DNA from: Dehalococcoidales bacterium
GTDB taxonomy: Bacteria > Chloroflexota > Dehalococcoidia > Dehalococcoidales > RBG-16-60-22
Length of the DNA stretch: 9,371 nt
Assembly (NCBI GenBank): GCA_030606585.1
Contig: JAUWGD010000063.1
Span: 1 to 9,371 of the forward strand
Direction of reading: 5' to 3'
Position 1 is the stretch's first letter; the number at the start of each line of letters is the position of its first letter. The notes under the pieces are model-generated. The model was not told the origin of the DNA. It did not search any database and worked only from the letters and a program-made list of their open reading frames with translations. Both the position numbers and the translations under genes were made by a program. Shown here piece by piece: positions 1 through 6,815 of this stretch.

Positions 1-1
1 G

Positions 2-940
2 AAAAAACGCTACGGACTCCGCTACGGCGAGAATCCCCACCAGACGGCGGCCTTCTATGCCGAACTGGCCGTCGGCGCCGGACAGAATACCGGCATTACC
101 TGGGCGGAGCAGCTGCACGGTAAAGAGCTTTCCTTCAACAACATCCTGGATGCCGACGCCGCCTGGGGGGCGGCCGTCGATTTCGCCGCGCCGGCCGTAT
201 CGGTCATCAAGCACACCAATCCCTGCGGCTTGGCCAGTCACGAGGATATCGCCGAGGCCTACCGCCGCGCCTTCAGCGGCGACGAGGTGGCGGCCTACGG
301 AGGCATTGTCGCCGCCAACCGACCGGTAACGCTGGCCATGGCCGAAGCCATGAAGCCCGTCTTTTATGAAATCGTCATCGCCCCCGCTTACGAGCCGAAA
401 GCGCTGGAGTTCCTGAAAAAGAAAAAAGACCTGCGTATCCTGGTGGCGGAATTGCCGCCCGGCTACGGCAAGGAGGAATGCGGCTATACCGACTACCGGA
501 GGGTAAAGGGCGGCTTCCTCGTGCAGGGCTCGGACTCGCTGCCGGAAAAGCAGGTAGAAATGAAAACGGTCACCAGGCGAGAACCGACGGCCAAGGAAAA
601 AGAAGACCTGCTCTTCGCCTGGCGGACCGCCAAGCACGTGAAGTCCAACGCCATCATGCTGATTAAAGATAAAAAAGTGGTCGGTATGGGGGCGGGTCAG
701 CCCAGCCGGATTATCAGCGCCCGGATAGCCGGTGAGAAAGCCGGCGATAAGGCTAAAGGCAGCGTCCTGGCCTCGGACGCCATGTTCCCGTTCGCCGATG
801 TCGTCGAACACGCCGCAAAAATAGGCGTGACGGCCATCATCCAGCCCGGCGGCTCAATACGCGACCAAGAGTCCATAGACGCCGCCGATAAGCATAATAT
901 CGCCATGGTTTTAACCGGCGTCAGGCACTTCAGGCATTAA
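2..940 (+). CDS. purH: Bifunctional AICAR formyltransferase/IMP cyclohydrolase PurH, C-terminal part (5' end outside window)
   Basis: This enzyme performs the last two steps of de novo purine synthesis, formylating AICAR with 10-formyl-THF and closing the ring to IMP in the cytosol. Only the last 312 residues are present. The N-terminal IMP cyclohydrolase domain (about 200 residues in the family) lies upstream of the window. The visible part is essentially the whole transformylase domain. It opens with RYGENPHQ (residues 7-14 of the fragment) and has the catalytic Lys-His pair in KHTNPCG (residues 70-76). It also has AYGGIVAANR, GMGAGQPSR and ASDAMFPFAD. It ends with the family-typical QPGGSIRDQE and a TGVRHFRH terminus, so the 3' end is intact. 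The gene is followed after 17 bases by the nicotinamidase-like gene, suggesting one transcript. Identification is firm; only the promoter and start cannot be seen. Confidence 0.97.
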   Translation, partial: KKRYGLRYGENPHQTAAFYAELAVGAGQNTGITWAEQLHGKELSFNNILDADAAWGAAVDFAAPAVSVIKHTNPCGLASHEDIAEAYRRAFSGDEVAAYGGIVAANRPVTLAMAEAMKPVFYEIVIAPAYEPKALEFLKKKKDLRILVAELPPGYGKEECGYTDYRRVKGGFLVQGSDSLPEKQVEMKTVTRREPTAKEKEDLLFAWRTAKHVKSNAIMLIKDKKVVGMGAGQPSRIISARIAGEKAGDKAKGSVLASDAMFPFADVVEHAAKIGVTAIIQPGGSIRDQESIDAADKHNIAMVLTGVRHFRH

Positions 941-957
941 AAGGGGAGTAAGGGCTT

Positions 958-1503
958 ATGGCTAACACGGTCTTAGTTGTTGATATGCTCCGGGGCTTTC
1001 TGGAGGAAGGGAATCCCCTGTATATCGGCGCCGATTCCCGCCGTATCATACCCGATATTCGAAAATTGCTGGAACGGGAGCTTGCCCGCGACTCTAAAAT
1101 TTTCTTCATATGTGATAACCATGACCCCGACGACCTCGAATTCAAGATGTTCCCCCCGCACTGTATCGCCGGTACAGCCGAGGCAGAGGTCATTCCGGAA
1201 CTGTCCGCATACCCGGGAGAGATAATCCGCAAAAGGCGTTACAGCGGTTTTTACGGCACCGACCTCGAAGCCAGGCTGCAACAGCTTAAACCGGACAAGT
1301 TGATTATTTGCGGCGTGCTGACCAATATCTGCGTCATGCACACCACCGCCGATGCACGTAATCGCGACTATGAGGTGGAGATACCGGTGGACTGTGTCGC
1401 CTCCCCGGATGAGGCGGCACATCGCTTTGCCCTGGAGCACATGGACAGGGTGCTCGGGGCCAGGCTTGTTCAGGAGGTGAACCATGCCGAAGCCGAAATT
1501 TAA
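958..1503 (+). CDS. pncA: Nicotinamidase-type cysteine hydrolase (isochorismatase-like family)
   Basis: This 181-residue protein probably deaminates nicotinamide to nicotinate in NAD salvage. The isochorismatase-fold triad is visible: Asp9 in VLVVDM, Lys92 in RKRRYSGF and Cys125 in GVLTNICV. The stretch ICDNHDPDDLEF...PPHC (Asp53, His55, His68) matches the metal-binding Asp-x-His plus distal His of PncA-type nicotinamidases, which plain isochorismatases lack. This is why I favour nicotinamidase. The length is usual for the family. The ATG at 958 has a purine-rich site (AAGGGGAG, 941-948) at suitable spacing. The 3' end overlaps the start of a nicotinate phosphoribosyltransferase gene by 20 bases, so product and next enzyme are encoded together. 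The alternative is another cysteine hydrolase with a related amide substrate; the neighbour makes that less likely. Confidence 0.87.
   Translation: MANTVLVVDMLRGFLEEGNPLYIGADSRRIIPDIRKLLERELARDSKIFFICDNHDPDDLEFKMFPPHCIAGTAEAEVIPELSAYPGEIIRKRRYSGFYGTDLEARLQQLKPDKLIICGVLTNICVMHTTADARNRDYEVEIPVDCVASPDEAAHRFALEHMDRVLGARLVQEVNHAEAEI
1472..1480 (+). promoter_or_regulatory. Ribosome binding site of the nicotinate phosphoribosyltransferase gene, inside the upstream gene
   Basis: AGGAGGTGA is an almost perfect anti-Shine-Dalgarno match, six bases (from the AGGAGG core) before ATG 1484. It lies within the coding sequence of the nicotinamidase-like gene, about 25 bases before its stop. This fixes the downstream start and points to reinitiation or coupled translation of the pair. 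Confidence 0.85.
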
Positions 1504-2482
1504 ACCTTCGCAGGAAGTACTCTCCGGCGATACCGCCGATATATACTTCGTGCGTACCATTGATATCCTACGTAAAGAGAACCTTAACCCGGTAGCGACC
1601 ATGGAGGTGTTCGGGAGTCGTGCTGGAATACTCTGCGGCATCGAGGAGGTCAGGGCGCTGCTGGAGGAGGCCCTGCCCGAAGGCAGGCGCGAGGTCTGGG
1701 CGCTGGGTGATGGCGAGTCCATGGAGGCCAAGGAAGTGGTGCTGCGTATTACCGCCCCGTACCAGAGCTACGGGGTTTACGAAACGGCGATAGTCGGCAT
1801 CTTGGCCCATGGCAGCGGCTGGGCGACCGCCGCCCGGGAGTGTGTCAACGCGGCTGGCAAGATACCCCTGATAAGCTTCGGGGCGCGGCACGTGCACCCC
1901 GCGGTGGCCGGGGTGATGGACTACGCGGCGGTGGTGGGGGGCTGCGTCGGCTGCTCCAGCGTTAACGGCGCCCGACTGGCCGCGGTAGAGGCTTCCGGGA
2001 CCATGCCCCATGCCCTGATTATCATAGTGGGGGATACTGTCAAGGCCACTGTGATGTTCGACAGGCACATGCCGCCGGATGTGCCACGGGTCTCGCTGGT
2101 GGATACCTTCATGGATGAAGACGAGGAGAGTCTGCGGGTGGCCGAGGCGCTGCGGGAAAAACTCCAGAGCGTGCGACTGGATACGCCATCGGAACTTGGT
2201 GGGGTCACCGTGGAACTGGTCAGGAAAGTGCGCGACCGACTGGACGAGGGGGGATTCCAGCACGTGGAAATTATCGTCAGCGGCGGCATGAATCCGGAGC
2301 GTATTGCCGAATTTCTGGCGAAAGGGGCACCGGTGGACGGTTTCGGCGTAGGGAGTTATATCAGCGGCGCTAGGCCAATCGATTTTACCGCTGACTTACA
2401 TGAAGTGGAGGGCAAACCAATCGCCAAGCGCGGCAGAATACCGGGTATCACGCCTAACCCGCGGCTGAAGCGGGTATTATAA
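1484..2482 (+). CDS. pncB: Nicotinate phosphoribosyltransferase, short form
   Basis: This 332-residue protein should join nicotinate to PRPP to make nicotinate mononucleotide, the entry step of the Preiss-Handler NAD salvage route. Family features seen in order are SGDTADIYF near residues 14-22, GVYETAIVGILAHGSGWATAA (about 97-117), SFGARHVHPAVAG (131-143) and the GTMPHALIII segment (172-181). VDTFMDEDEES follows at about 206-216. The phosphate-binding part of the barrel, VSGGMNPERIAEFLAKG (265-281) and FGVGSYISGARPIDFTAD (287-304), comes next, and the protein closes with KPIAKRGRIPG...NPRLKRV. It is shorter than E. coli PncB (about 400 residues) and resembles the compact archaeal/thermophile type. 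The start is fixed by a strong internal ribosome site. The 20-base overlap with the preceding nicotinamidase gene and the 14-base gap to the next gene indicate an operon. The alternative, quinolinate phosphoribosyltransferase, is disfavoured by these motifs. Confidence 0.92.
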   Translation: MPKPKFKPSQEVLSGDTADIYFVRTIDILRKENLNPVATMEVFGSRAGILCGIEEVRALLEEALPEGRREVWALGDGESMEAKEVVLRITAPYQSYGVYETAIVGILAHGSGWATAARECVNAAGKIPLISFGARHVHPAVAGVMDYAAVVGGCVGCSSVNGARLAAVEASGTMPHALIIIVGDTVKATVMFDRHMPPDVPRVSLVDTFMDEDEESLRVAEALREKLQSVRLDTPSELGGVTVELVRKVRDRLDEGGFQHVEIIVSGGMNPERIAEFLAKGAPVDGFGVGSYISGARPIDFTADLHEVEGKPIAKRGRIPGITPNPRLKRVL

Positions 2483-2496
2483 ATTAGGAGAAGAAT

Positions 2497-3354
2497 ATGT
2501 CAGAACTGGACATCTTGTGGCAACAAATGACGGCTTTCCTGAAATCGTTTTTCATTTATGAAGGGCTTAACTGGGACCTGATGCTTGTCGGCATCGGTCT
2601 GGCTCTCGTTTTCGGGGCTATCTGGCTCTGCGCTCACTGGCCGCCGCTTTTCAGGAAGCACTGGCTCTGGGCGGTGGCGGTAGTCAGCGCTTTCCTGACA
2701 TTGCTGGCGGTGACTTACGTCCAGATACCGCTTCAGTACTATGCGGGGTTGGTCCTGGATAATTTCTGGAGTCCGCAAGTCCTGATGAACTGGCTGCTGC
2801 TGGCCGCAATACCGCAGACACTGATCAGCGGGCTGGTGCAGGAAGGCGCCAAGATGGTGCCGATGGTCTTCTGGTGGTGGCGCAGCGGCAGGAAAATCAG
2901 CCCCAGGCTGGGGCTGGCCATCGGGGCGATTGCGGGAGCGGGCTTCGGTATCTACGAGGCTGTCTGGGTACATAACCAGGTTTTTATATCCGGATGGACG
3001 CTGCAAGCGGTGCAGACCGAAGGCCTGCTGGCGCTGACTCCTTTCTGGGACAGGTTCTGGGCGGTGGCTTTGCATATCGCTGTCTCCTCTCTCGCCGGCT
3101 ACGGGCTGGCCAGTGGCCGTGGCTGGCAGTTCTATCTCATGGCTTCCGGCTTACATGGCCTGACCAACTATGCTGCTGTACTTTACAGGAATGGTACGTT
3201 GACCGTTAATCAAGTAGAGATTTATCTGGCAGCAGTAGCGGCGCTGGTAATGCTGGCAGCCATCTGGCTGCGCTGGCGGAGGAGTGATGAGGAAGCAGAG
3301 GAGGAGACGGCTGAAACGGATGAAAAGATTGAACCGACCGGAATAGATATCTAA
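2497..3354 (+). CDS. Polytopic membrane protein, PrsW-like putative intramembrane metalloprotease
   Basis: This 285-residue protein has about seven to eight hydrophobic segments, near residues 27-47, 55-75, 95-115, 120-130 (short), 137-157, 184-206, 210-230 and 240-258. An Arg-rich patch and a strongly acidic cytosolic-looking tail (about 263-285) follow. Motif spacing recalls PrsW/CPBP-type membrane proteases: QEGAKM (Q115, E116, K119), FGIYEAVW (E154), HIAVSSLAGYG (H193) and LHGLTNYA (H220). Known PrsW proteins carry EExxK in the first motif; here the first Glu is Gln, so activity is uncertain. ATG 2497 has AGGAG at 2486-2490 with a six-base spacer. The gene sits 14 bases after the nicotinate phosphoribosyltransferase gene and is probably cotranscribed with it. 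Its function there is unknown. It could instead be a non-catalytic member of the superfamily. Its stop interleaves with the convergent tilS stop. Confidence 0.7.
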   Translation: MSELDILWQQMTAFLKSFFIYEGLNWDLMLVGIGLALVFGAIWLCAHWPPLFRKHWLWAVAVVSAFLTLLAVTYVQIPLQYYAGLVLDNFWSPQVLMNWLLLAAIPQTLISGLVQEGAKMVPMVFWWWRSGRKISPRLGLAIGAIAGAGFGIYEAVWVHNQVFISGWTLQAVQTEGLLALTPFWDRFWAVALHIAVSSLAGYGLASGRGWQFYLMASGLHGLTNYAAVLYRNGTLTVNQVEIYLAAVAALVMLAAIWLRWRRSDEEAEEETAETDEKIEPTGIDI

Positions 3355-4787
3355 ATACGTTCGAATTTCAGCCTGAGAACCTGCTTTGTGTTTCGCGTAA
3401 CCTTGGCGCGTTCGTCAATACGGTAGCCGACCGCCCAGAGGATTAGCTCCGGGGAGCACAGGATAGGGATGCGGCGGCGCCAGGCCTGAGGAATCCGGGC
3501 GTCAATCATAAACTCGTTGAGCTTCTTGGGTCGGTCCATGCCCAGCGGCTGAAAGCGGTCGCCGGGGCGTCGATGGCGGACTGTTAGCTTATCCCCCGTT
3601 TTATCGTAGTTAAAATGAGCCGTAAAGTCGTCGGTAATGCCGGCGGCCTCGGTGTATTCCGATTGTGGAACAACAGTGGCTTCTATATTCCACCCGGGGA
3701 TATTTGTCAGACCGGGTACGTTCAGTCCGGTGTGGTCTTCCAGAGGCGGGAACGGACACAGCGACGCCGCGTCCGGGGATAGTACGTACCTGTCATACTC
3801 GATAGTGAAGTTAAGACCGTCGGGCAGGCCGATTACCTTGCCGGCCGGTTTGTCCAGGGCGTCCATGATATCTTCGATGTGACCCGCCTCGATGTCTTTA
3901 AGGTTGCCCAGCAGTGTTTCCACAGCGGCGCGCAGCAGGTGGCGTTTCAGGGCGGACGGCAAAGTTGAAAATTCCTTCTTGTTGATAATGACGGAGTCCT
4001 TTTCCGCAAGCGTAACCTTATCGCGTAGACGGGCGCCCTCCTTATCTATGAACGCTAAATCGTCGGCGGCAATACGCGCCGTGCGGAGCAGGGCTTCGGC
4101 TACCTGCGGATTATATTCCCGGAGTTCCGGTAACAGCTGATGCCGGATTCTGTTGCGGAAAGGCTCCGACGAGAGGTTGGAGGTATCAGTGCGGGGGGCC
4201 AAACGATGTCGGCGGCAGTAGGCGGTCGTTTCTTCACGGGTCAAATCAAGCAACGGCCTGACGATAAGCAGGCTGTGGTCGGCAGACTGCCAGCGGTTAA
4301 CGGGCAGAAGCCCGCGCAGTCCCCGCGTGCCGCTGCCCCGGAGCAGGTGCATGAGAATAGTCTCGACGTGGTCGTCGGCGGTATGTCCCACCACCACCCC
4401 CGCCGCCCCGATTTCCGCGGCGGTCCGAGCCAGAAAAGAATAGCGGACTTCGCGCGCCGCTTCTTCCAGAGAAAGGCGGTGCTGTAACTGGTAAGCCCTG
4501 ACATCGCGCGATTCTACGATGGCCGGAAGGCCGAGTCGCTGAGCCAGGTCGGTGACGTATTCGGCGTCGGCATCTGACTCGGCGCCGCGCAGCTGGTGAT
4601 TGAGATGGGCAACGTGCAGCTCGATATCCAGCTCTTTTTGCAGTTTCCGCAGGATATGAATCAGGCAAACGGAGTCGGCTCCCCCGGATACGGCTACCAG
4701 CAGCTTTTGACGGGCGATAACGAGGTCCTGTTGCCGGATAAAACGCAGCACTTTCTGCTCTGGAGTCATCTTTGACATATCGGTCAC
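3351..4787 (-). CDS. tilS: tRNA(Ile)-lysidine synthase TilS
   Basis: TilS attaches lysine to C34 of the CAU-anticodon isoleucine tRNA, using ATP, so that it reads AUA. The 478-residue product is a full-length, three-domain form. The N-type ATP pyrophosphatase domain has the P-loop SGGADS (34-39), HLNHQLRG (61-68), GHTADDHVET (134-143), the RGSGTRGLRGL stretch (150-160) and DTSN...RNRIRHQLLPEL (201-222). A helical substrate-binding region follows at about 230-320. The C-terminal domain has GDRFQPLGM (409-417) and KKLNEFMIDARIP (421-433). The family normally reads GHHxDDQxET; here T replaces the second His and H replaces Gln. Start is GTG 4787, supported by GGGAG six bases upstream; ATG codons at 4778 and 4769 lie too far from it. 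The gene is last in a four-gene - strand operon, 16 bases after the DUF2344 gene. Confidence 0.95.
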   Translation of the reverse strand: MTDMSKMTPEQKVLRFIRQQDLVIARQKLLVAVSGGADSVCLIHILRKLQKELDIELHVAHLNHQLRGAESDADAEYVTDLAQRLGLPAIVESRDVRAYQLQHRLSLEEAAREVRYSFLARTAAEIGAAGVVVGHTADDHVETILMHLLRGSGTRGLRGLLPVNRWQSADHSLLIVRPLLDLTREETTAYCRRHRLAPRTDTSNLSSEPFRNRIRHQLLPELREYNPQVAEALLRTARIAADDLAFIDKEGARLRDKVTLAEKDSVIINKKEFSTLPSALKRHLLRAAVETLLGNLKDIEAGHIEDIMDALDKPAGKVIGLPDGLNFTIEYDRYVLSPDAASLCPFPPLEDHTGLNVPGLTNIPGWNIEATVVPQSEYTEAAGITDDFTAHFNYDKTGDKLTVRHRRPGDRFQPLGMDRPKKLNEFMIDARIPQAWRRRIPILCSPELILWAVGYRIDERAKVTRNTKQVLRLKFERI

Positions 4788-4793
4788 TTTGCT

Positions 4794-4798
4794 CTCCC
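4794..4798 (-). promoter_or_regulatory. Ribosome binding site selecting the GTG start of tilS
   Basis: On the - strand GGGAG lies six bases before GTG 4787, which is optimal spacing. It would be 15 bases from the first in-frame ATG (4778), so the GTG is the likely start. Confidence 0.65.
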
Positions 4799-4803
4799 GG
4801 CCG

Positions 4804-5454
4804 TTATTTTTTCGCCTGGAGGATCAATTTGGTACGATGTATGGATACAGGGTACTTTTCAAAGCCGAGGGCGGCGGCAACCTGTTCCGGCCTCCCCGAG
4901 CCGTTGCTGTCGCAGCGCAGCCTCATTCCGATGTTACAGCGTCCGGCATGCCAGTCGTTAAGCCATACATCGTCGACTAGCACCCTCAGGTCATAGTGGC
5001 GCGGCCCGGTGTCCCGCTGATGCTGCCAGGGAAGGCTCTCCTTTGCCAGCAGGGCCGTAACGTCTGCTTCTATTTCCTGCCGCTCTTTTTCGGTTTCCAC
5101 CTCGACATTATATTCGGCGAAGCGTACCTGGGATTGCAGCGATGGCATGGTTACCGGTGTGTTATAGACCTGGCCGATTTCAATACCGCGTGGCAGCTGA
5201 CGGCTGACGGCGGTGGTGAAGGTGTGGGGCGATGACCATTTAGACAGGATGACATCCATCAACTCGGCTTCGCTGGTTACGCCCAGGGCCAGCGGCGCCG
5301 CCAGCGACATGCGGGGGTGTGGATTAAAGCCTTCCGAGTAAGCCAGGGCTACACCGGCACGGCTGAGTGCCCGCTGCCACAGGCGCATTAAATCGAGATG
5401 GGAGATGTACTTTATCTCTTCTCCCCGGTTAAATCGGATACGTAGACGCTGCAT
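4804..5454 (-). CDS. DUF2344 / TIGR03936-type radical SAM-linked protein
   Basis: The 216-residue product matches the family usually annotated as radical SAM-linked or radical SAM-associated protein. Characteristic N-terminal features are RLRIRFNRGEEIKYISHLDLMRLWQRALSRAG (about 3-34), SEGFNPHPRMSLAAPLALGV (about 40-59) and SEAELMDVIL. Family members are normally encoded next to, or fused with, a B12-binding-type radical SAM protein, and their biochemical role is not established. No radical SAM gene (no CxxxCxxC motif) is present in this window: the upstream neighbour is a CNNM protein and the downstream one is tilS. ATG 5454 has a modest GAGG site six bases upstream. The 40-base gap to the upstream gene and 16-base gap to tilS fit cotranscription. 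The family call is confident; the function is unknown. Confidence 0.88.
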   Translation of the reverse strand: MQRLRIRFNRGEEIKYISHLDLMRLWQRALSRAGVALAYSEGFNPHPRMSLAAPLALGVTSEAELMDVILSKWSSPHTFTTAVSRQLPRGIEIGQVYNTPVTMPSLQSQVRFAEYNVEVETEKERQEIEADVTALLAKESLPWQHQRDTGPRHYDLRVLVDDVWLNDWHAGRCNIGMRLRCDSNGSGRPEQVAAALGFEKYPVSIHRTKLILQAKK

Positions 5455-5494
5455 ACTCTACCTCGGGTAAAAATATCTTCAGTGCGGGGGTTTA

Positions 5495-6811
5495 TCAGTC
5501 ATTCGGGCGTTTTTCGTTTTTCTTGCGGCGCTCTTCCTGCGCCGCCGCGGCCTGATGCTCCTTGGTCAGCAGGATTTGCTCAATCTTTAGTCCCTTCATC
5601 TCGGTTATAACCATCTTCAGGCCCTTATAGCGCAGCTGCTCATTGCGACGGGGTATATGGCCCAGCAGGCTGAGTATAAAGCCAGCGACCGTCTCGTAGT
5701 CTTCCCCTTCGGGCAGGTCGAGTTCCATCTCTTCGTTGACTTCGTCGATGCGCATGCTGCCGTCAATCTGGAAGGTGTATTCATTGATTATTTCGTAGTC
5801 TTTTTCCACCCCGGTCAACTCATCGCCGACCTCCCCGACAATCTCCTCGACCAGACGAGTAAGGGTGACGATTCCCGCCGTTCCGCCATATTCGTCGACC
5901 ACCACCGCCATGCGGTAGTTTTCGTCGCGCATTTCGGTAAAGAGTTCGTCGATGTGCTTGGACTCGGGGGCGAAATAGGGCGGGCGAACCAGGTCGTCAA
6001 TGGTACTTTCCTCGGTGGTGGTGCCTTTGGCCAGAGCCATGAGCACGTCTTTCACCGAGAGAACACCCACGACGTTGTCCATGTTCTCTTTATAGACGGG
6101 GAAGCGGGACATGGGATTTTCGGCATAGAGCGCCAGGAGGTCGGATAATTTTGAACCCTCCGTAATGGCGATAACTTCCGGGCGGGGTATCATAACCTCG
6201 TCGGTGGGGCGGTCGCCGAACTCGAAGACCTTGTGCAGCAGCTTGGCTTCGGCTTCTTCCACGGTACCCTCTTTATGACCCACCGATATCATGGTTCGGA
6301 TTTCCTCCGGACTGGCCAGCGTCCTGGAAATCGGTATTCCCCCGAATATCCTGGCGAACCCGGAGGCTATCCAGCTCAGTGCCATCACAAACGGTGTAAA
6401 GACCCAGGATACCAGCCCGAGCGGACGGGCGTAAATCAACGCCATCTTCTCCGAATGCTGGGCGGCGAACGTCTTGGGAGTGGTCTCGGCAAAGATGAGG
6501 ATAACCATGGTGATAATCGCCGTAGCGATAAGGATGCCCTGCTCACCCCACAGGGAGACCGCCAGCGTTGTCACCAGAGCGGCGGCGGCGGTGTTGACCA
6601 GATTATTGCCCAGCAGGATGACGGAGAGGAGCTTTTCCGGCTTCTCAACCATTCCGGCTACCAGCCCGGCGCCCTTTACCCCGGTACTGACCAAGTGCCC
6701 CAGTCTTACCTTTTGCAGGGAGAGGAAAGCCGTCTCCGAGCTGGAAAAGAAGGCGGATAGACCGATGAATATGATAATCAATATCAGGTATGTTATTTCC
6801 TGGCTACCCAT
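5495..6811 (-). CDS. CNNM/CBS/CorC-HlyC transporter-family protein, paralogue A
   Basis: This 438-residue protein has the hemolysin-C/CorC-CorB layout. An N-terminal CNNM (DUF21) membrane domain spans about 1-160, with FFSSSETAFLSL (21-32), GNNLVN (68-73) and ETTPKTFAAQHSE (109-121). A cytosolic CBS pair spans about 205-325 and contains VMIPR, MSRFPVY, VVGVLSVKD and VVVDEYGGTAGIV. A CorC_HlyC domain follows at about 335-410. Relatives export or transport Mg2+ (CorB/CorC, MpfA type) and are homodimers that bind ATP in the CBS domains. The old hemolysin label should not be taken literally. A lysine/arginine-rich tail ends the protein. ATG 6811 lies four bases after the stop of paralogue B, with its ribosome site (AGAAGGA-like) inside the end of B, so translation is probably coupled. 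Substrate is inferred from the family only. Confidence 0.92.
   Translation of the reverse strand: MGSQEITYLILIIIFIGLSAFFSSSETAFLSLQKVRLGHLVSTGVKGAGLVAGMVEKPEKLLSVILLGNNLVNTAAAALVTTLAVSLWGEQGILIATAIITMVILIFAETTPKTFAAQHSEKMALIYARPLGLVSWVFTPFVMALSWIASGFARIFGGIPISRTLASPEEIRTMISVGHKEGTVEEAEAKLLHKVFEFGDRPTDEVMIPRPEVIAITEGSKLSDLLALYAENPMSRFPVYKENMDNVVGVLSVKDVLMALAKGTTTEESTIDDLVRPPYFAPESKHIDELFTEMRDENYRMAVVVDEYGGTAGIVTLTRLVEEIVGEVGDELTGVEKDYEIINEYTFQIDGSMRIDEVNEEMELDLPEGEDYETVAGFILSLLGHIPRRNEQLRYKGLKMVITEMKGLKIEQILLTKEHQAAAAQEERRKKNEKRPND
5591..6085 (-). repeat. Coding repeat unit in CNNM paralogue A (second half)
   Basis: This stretch encodes residues 243-407 of paralogue A. It is the near-copy of 6888-7382, with 143 of 165 residues identical and no gaps. 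Nucleotide blocks are also shared, for example the bases around GGCAGGTCGAGTTCCATCTC at about 5713-5732, which recur at about 7011-7030. Confidence 0.85.
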
Positions 6812-6815
6812 TACA

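Noticed and set aside
973..1731. A 252-codon open frame on the - strand across the nicotinamidase-like gene and the start of the next gene
   Set aside because: Its translation has no recognisable motif and is antisense to two clearly recognised genes; it is a by-product of GC-rich codon use.
1568..2263. A 231-codon open frame on the - strand inside the nicotinate phosphoribosyltransferase gene
   Set aside because: Low-complexity, His/Gly/Pro-rich translation with no family signature, opposite a well-supported gene.
5455..5494. Internal promoter or terminator between paralogue A and the DUF2344 gene
   Set aside because: The 40 bases hold little beyond the ribosome site; no paired promoter boxes or hairpin.
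5657..6148. A + strand open frame antisense to CNNM paralogue A, with a similar one at 6933-7289 opposite B
   Set aside because: They resemble each other only because the sense genes are paralogous; no ribosome site or independent motif supports them.
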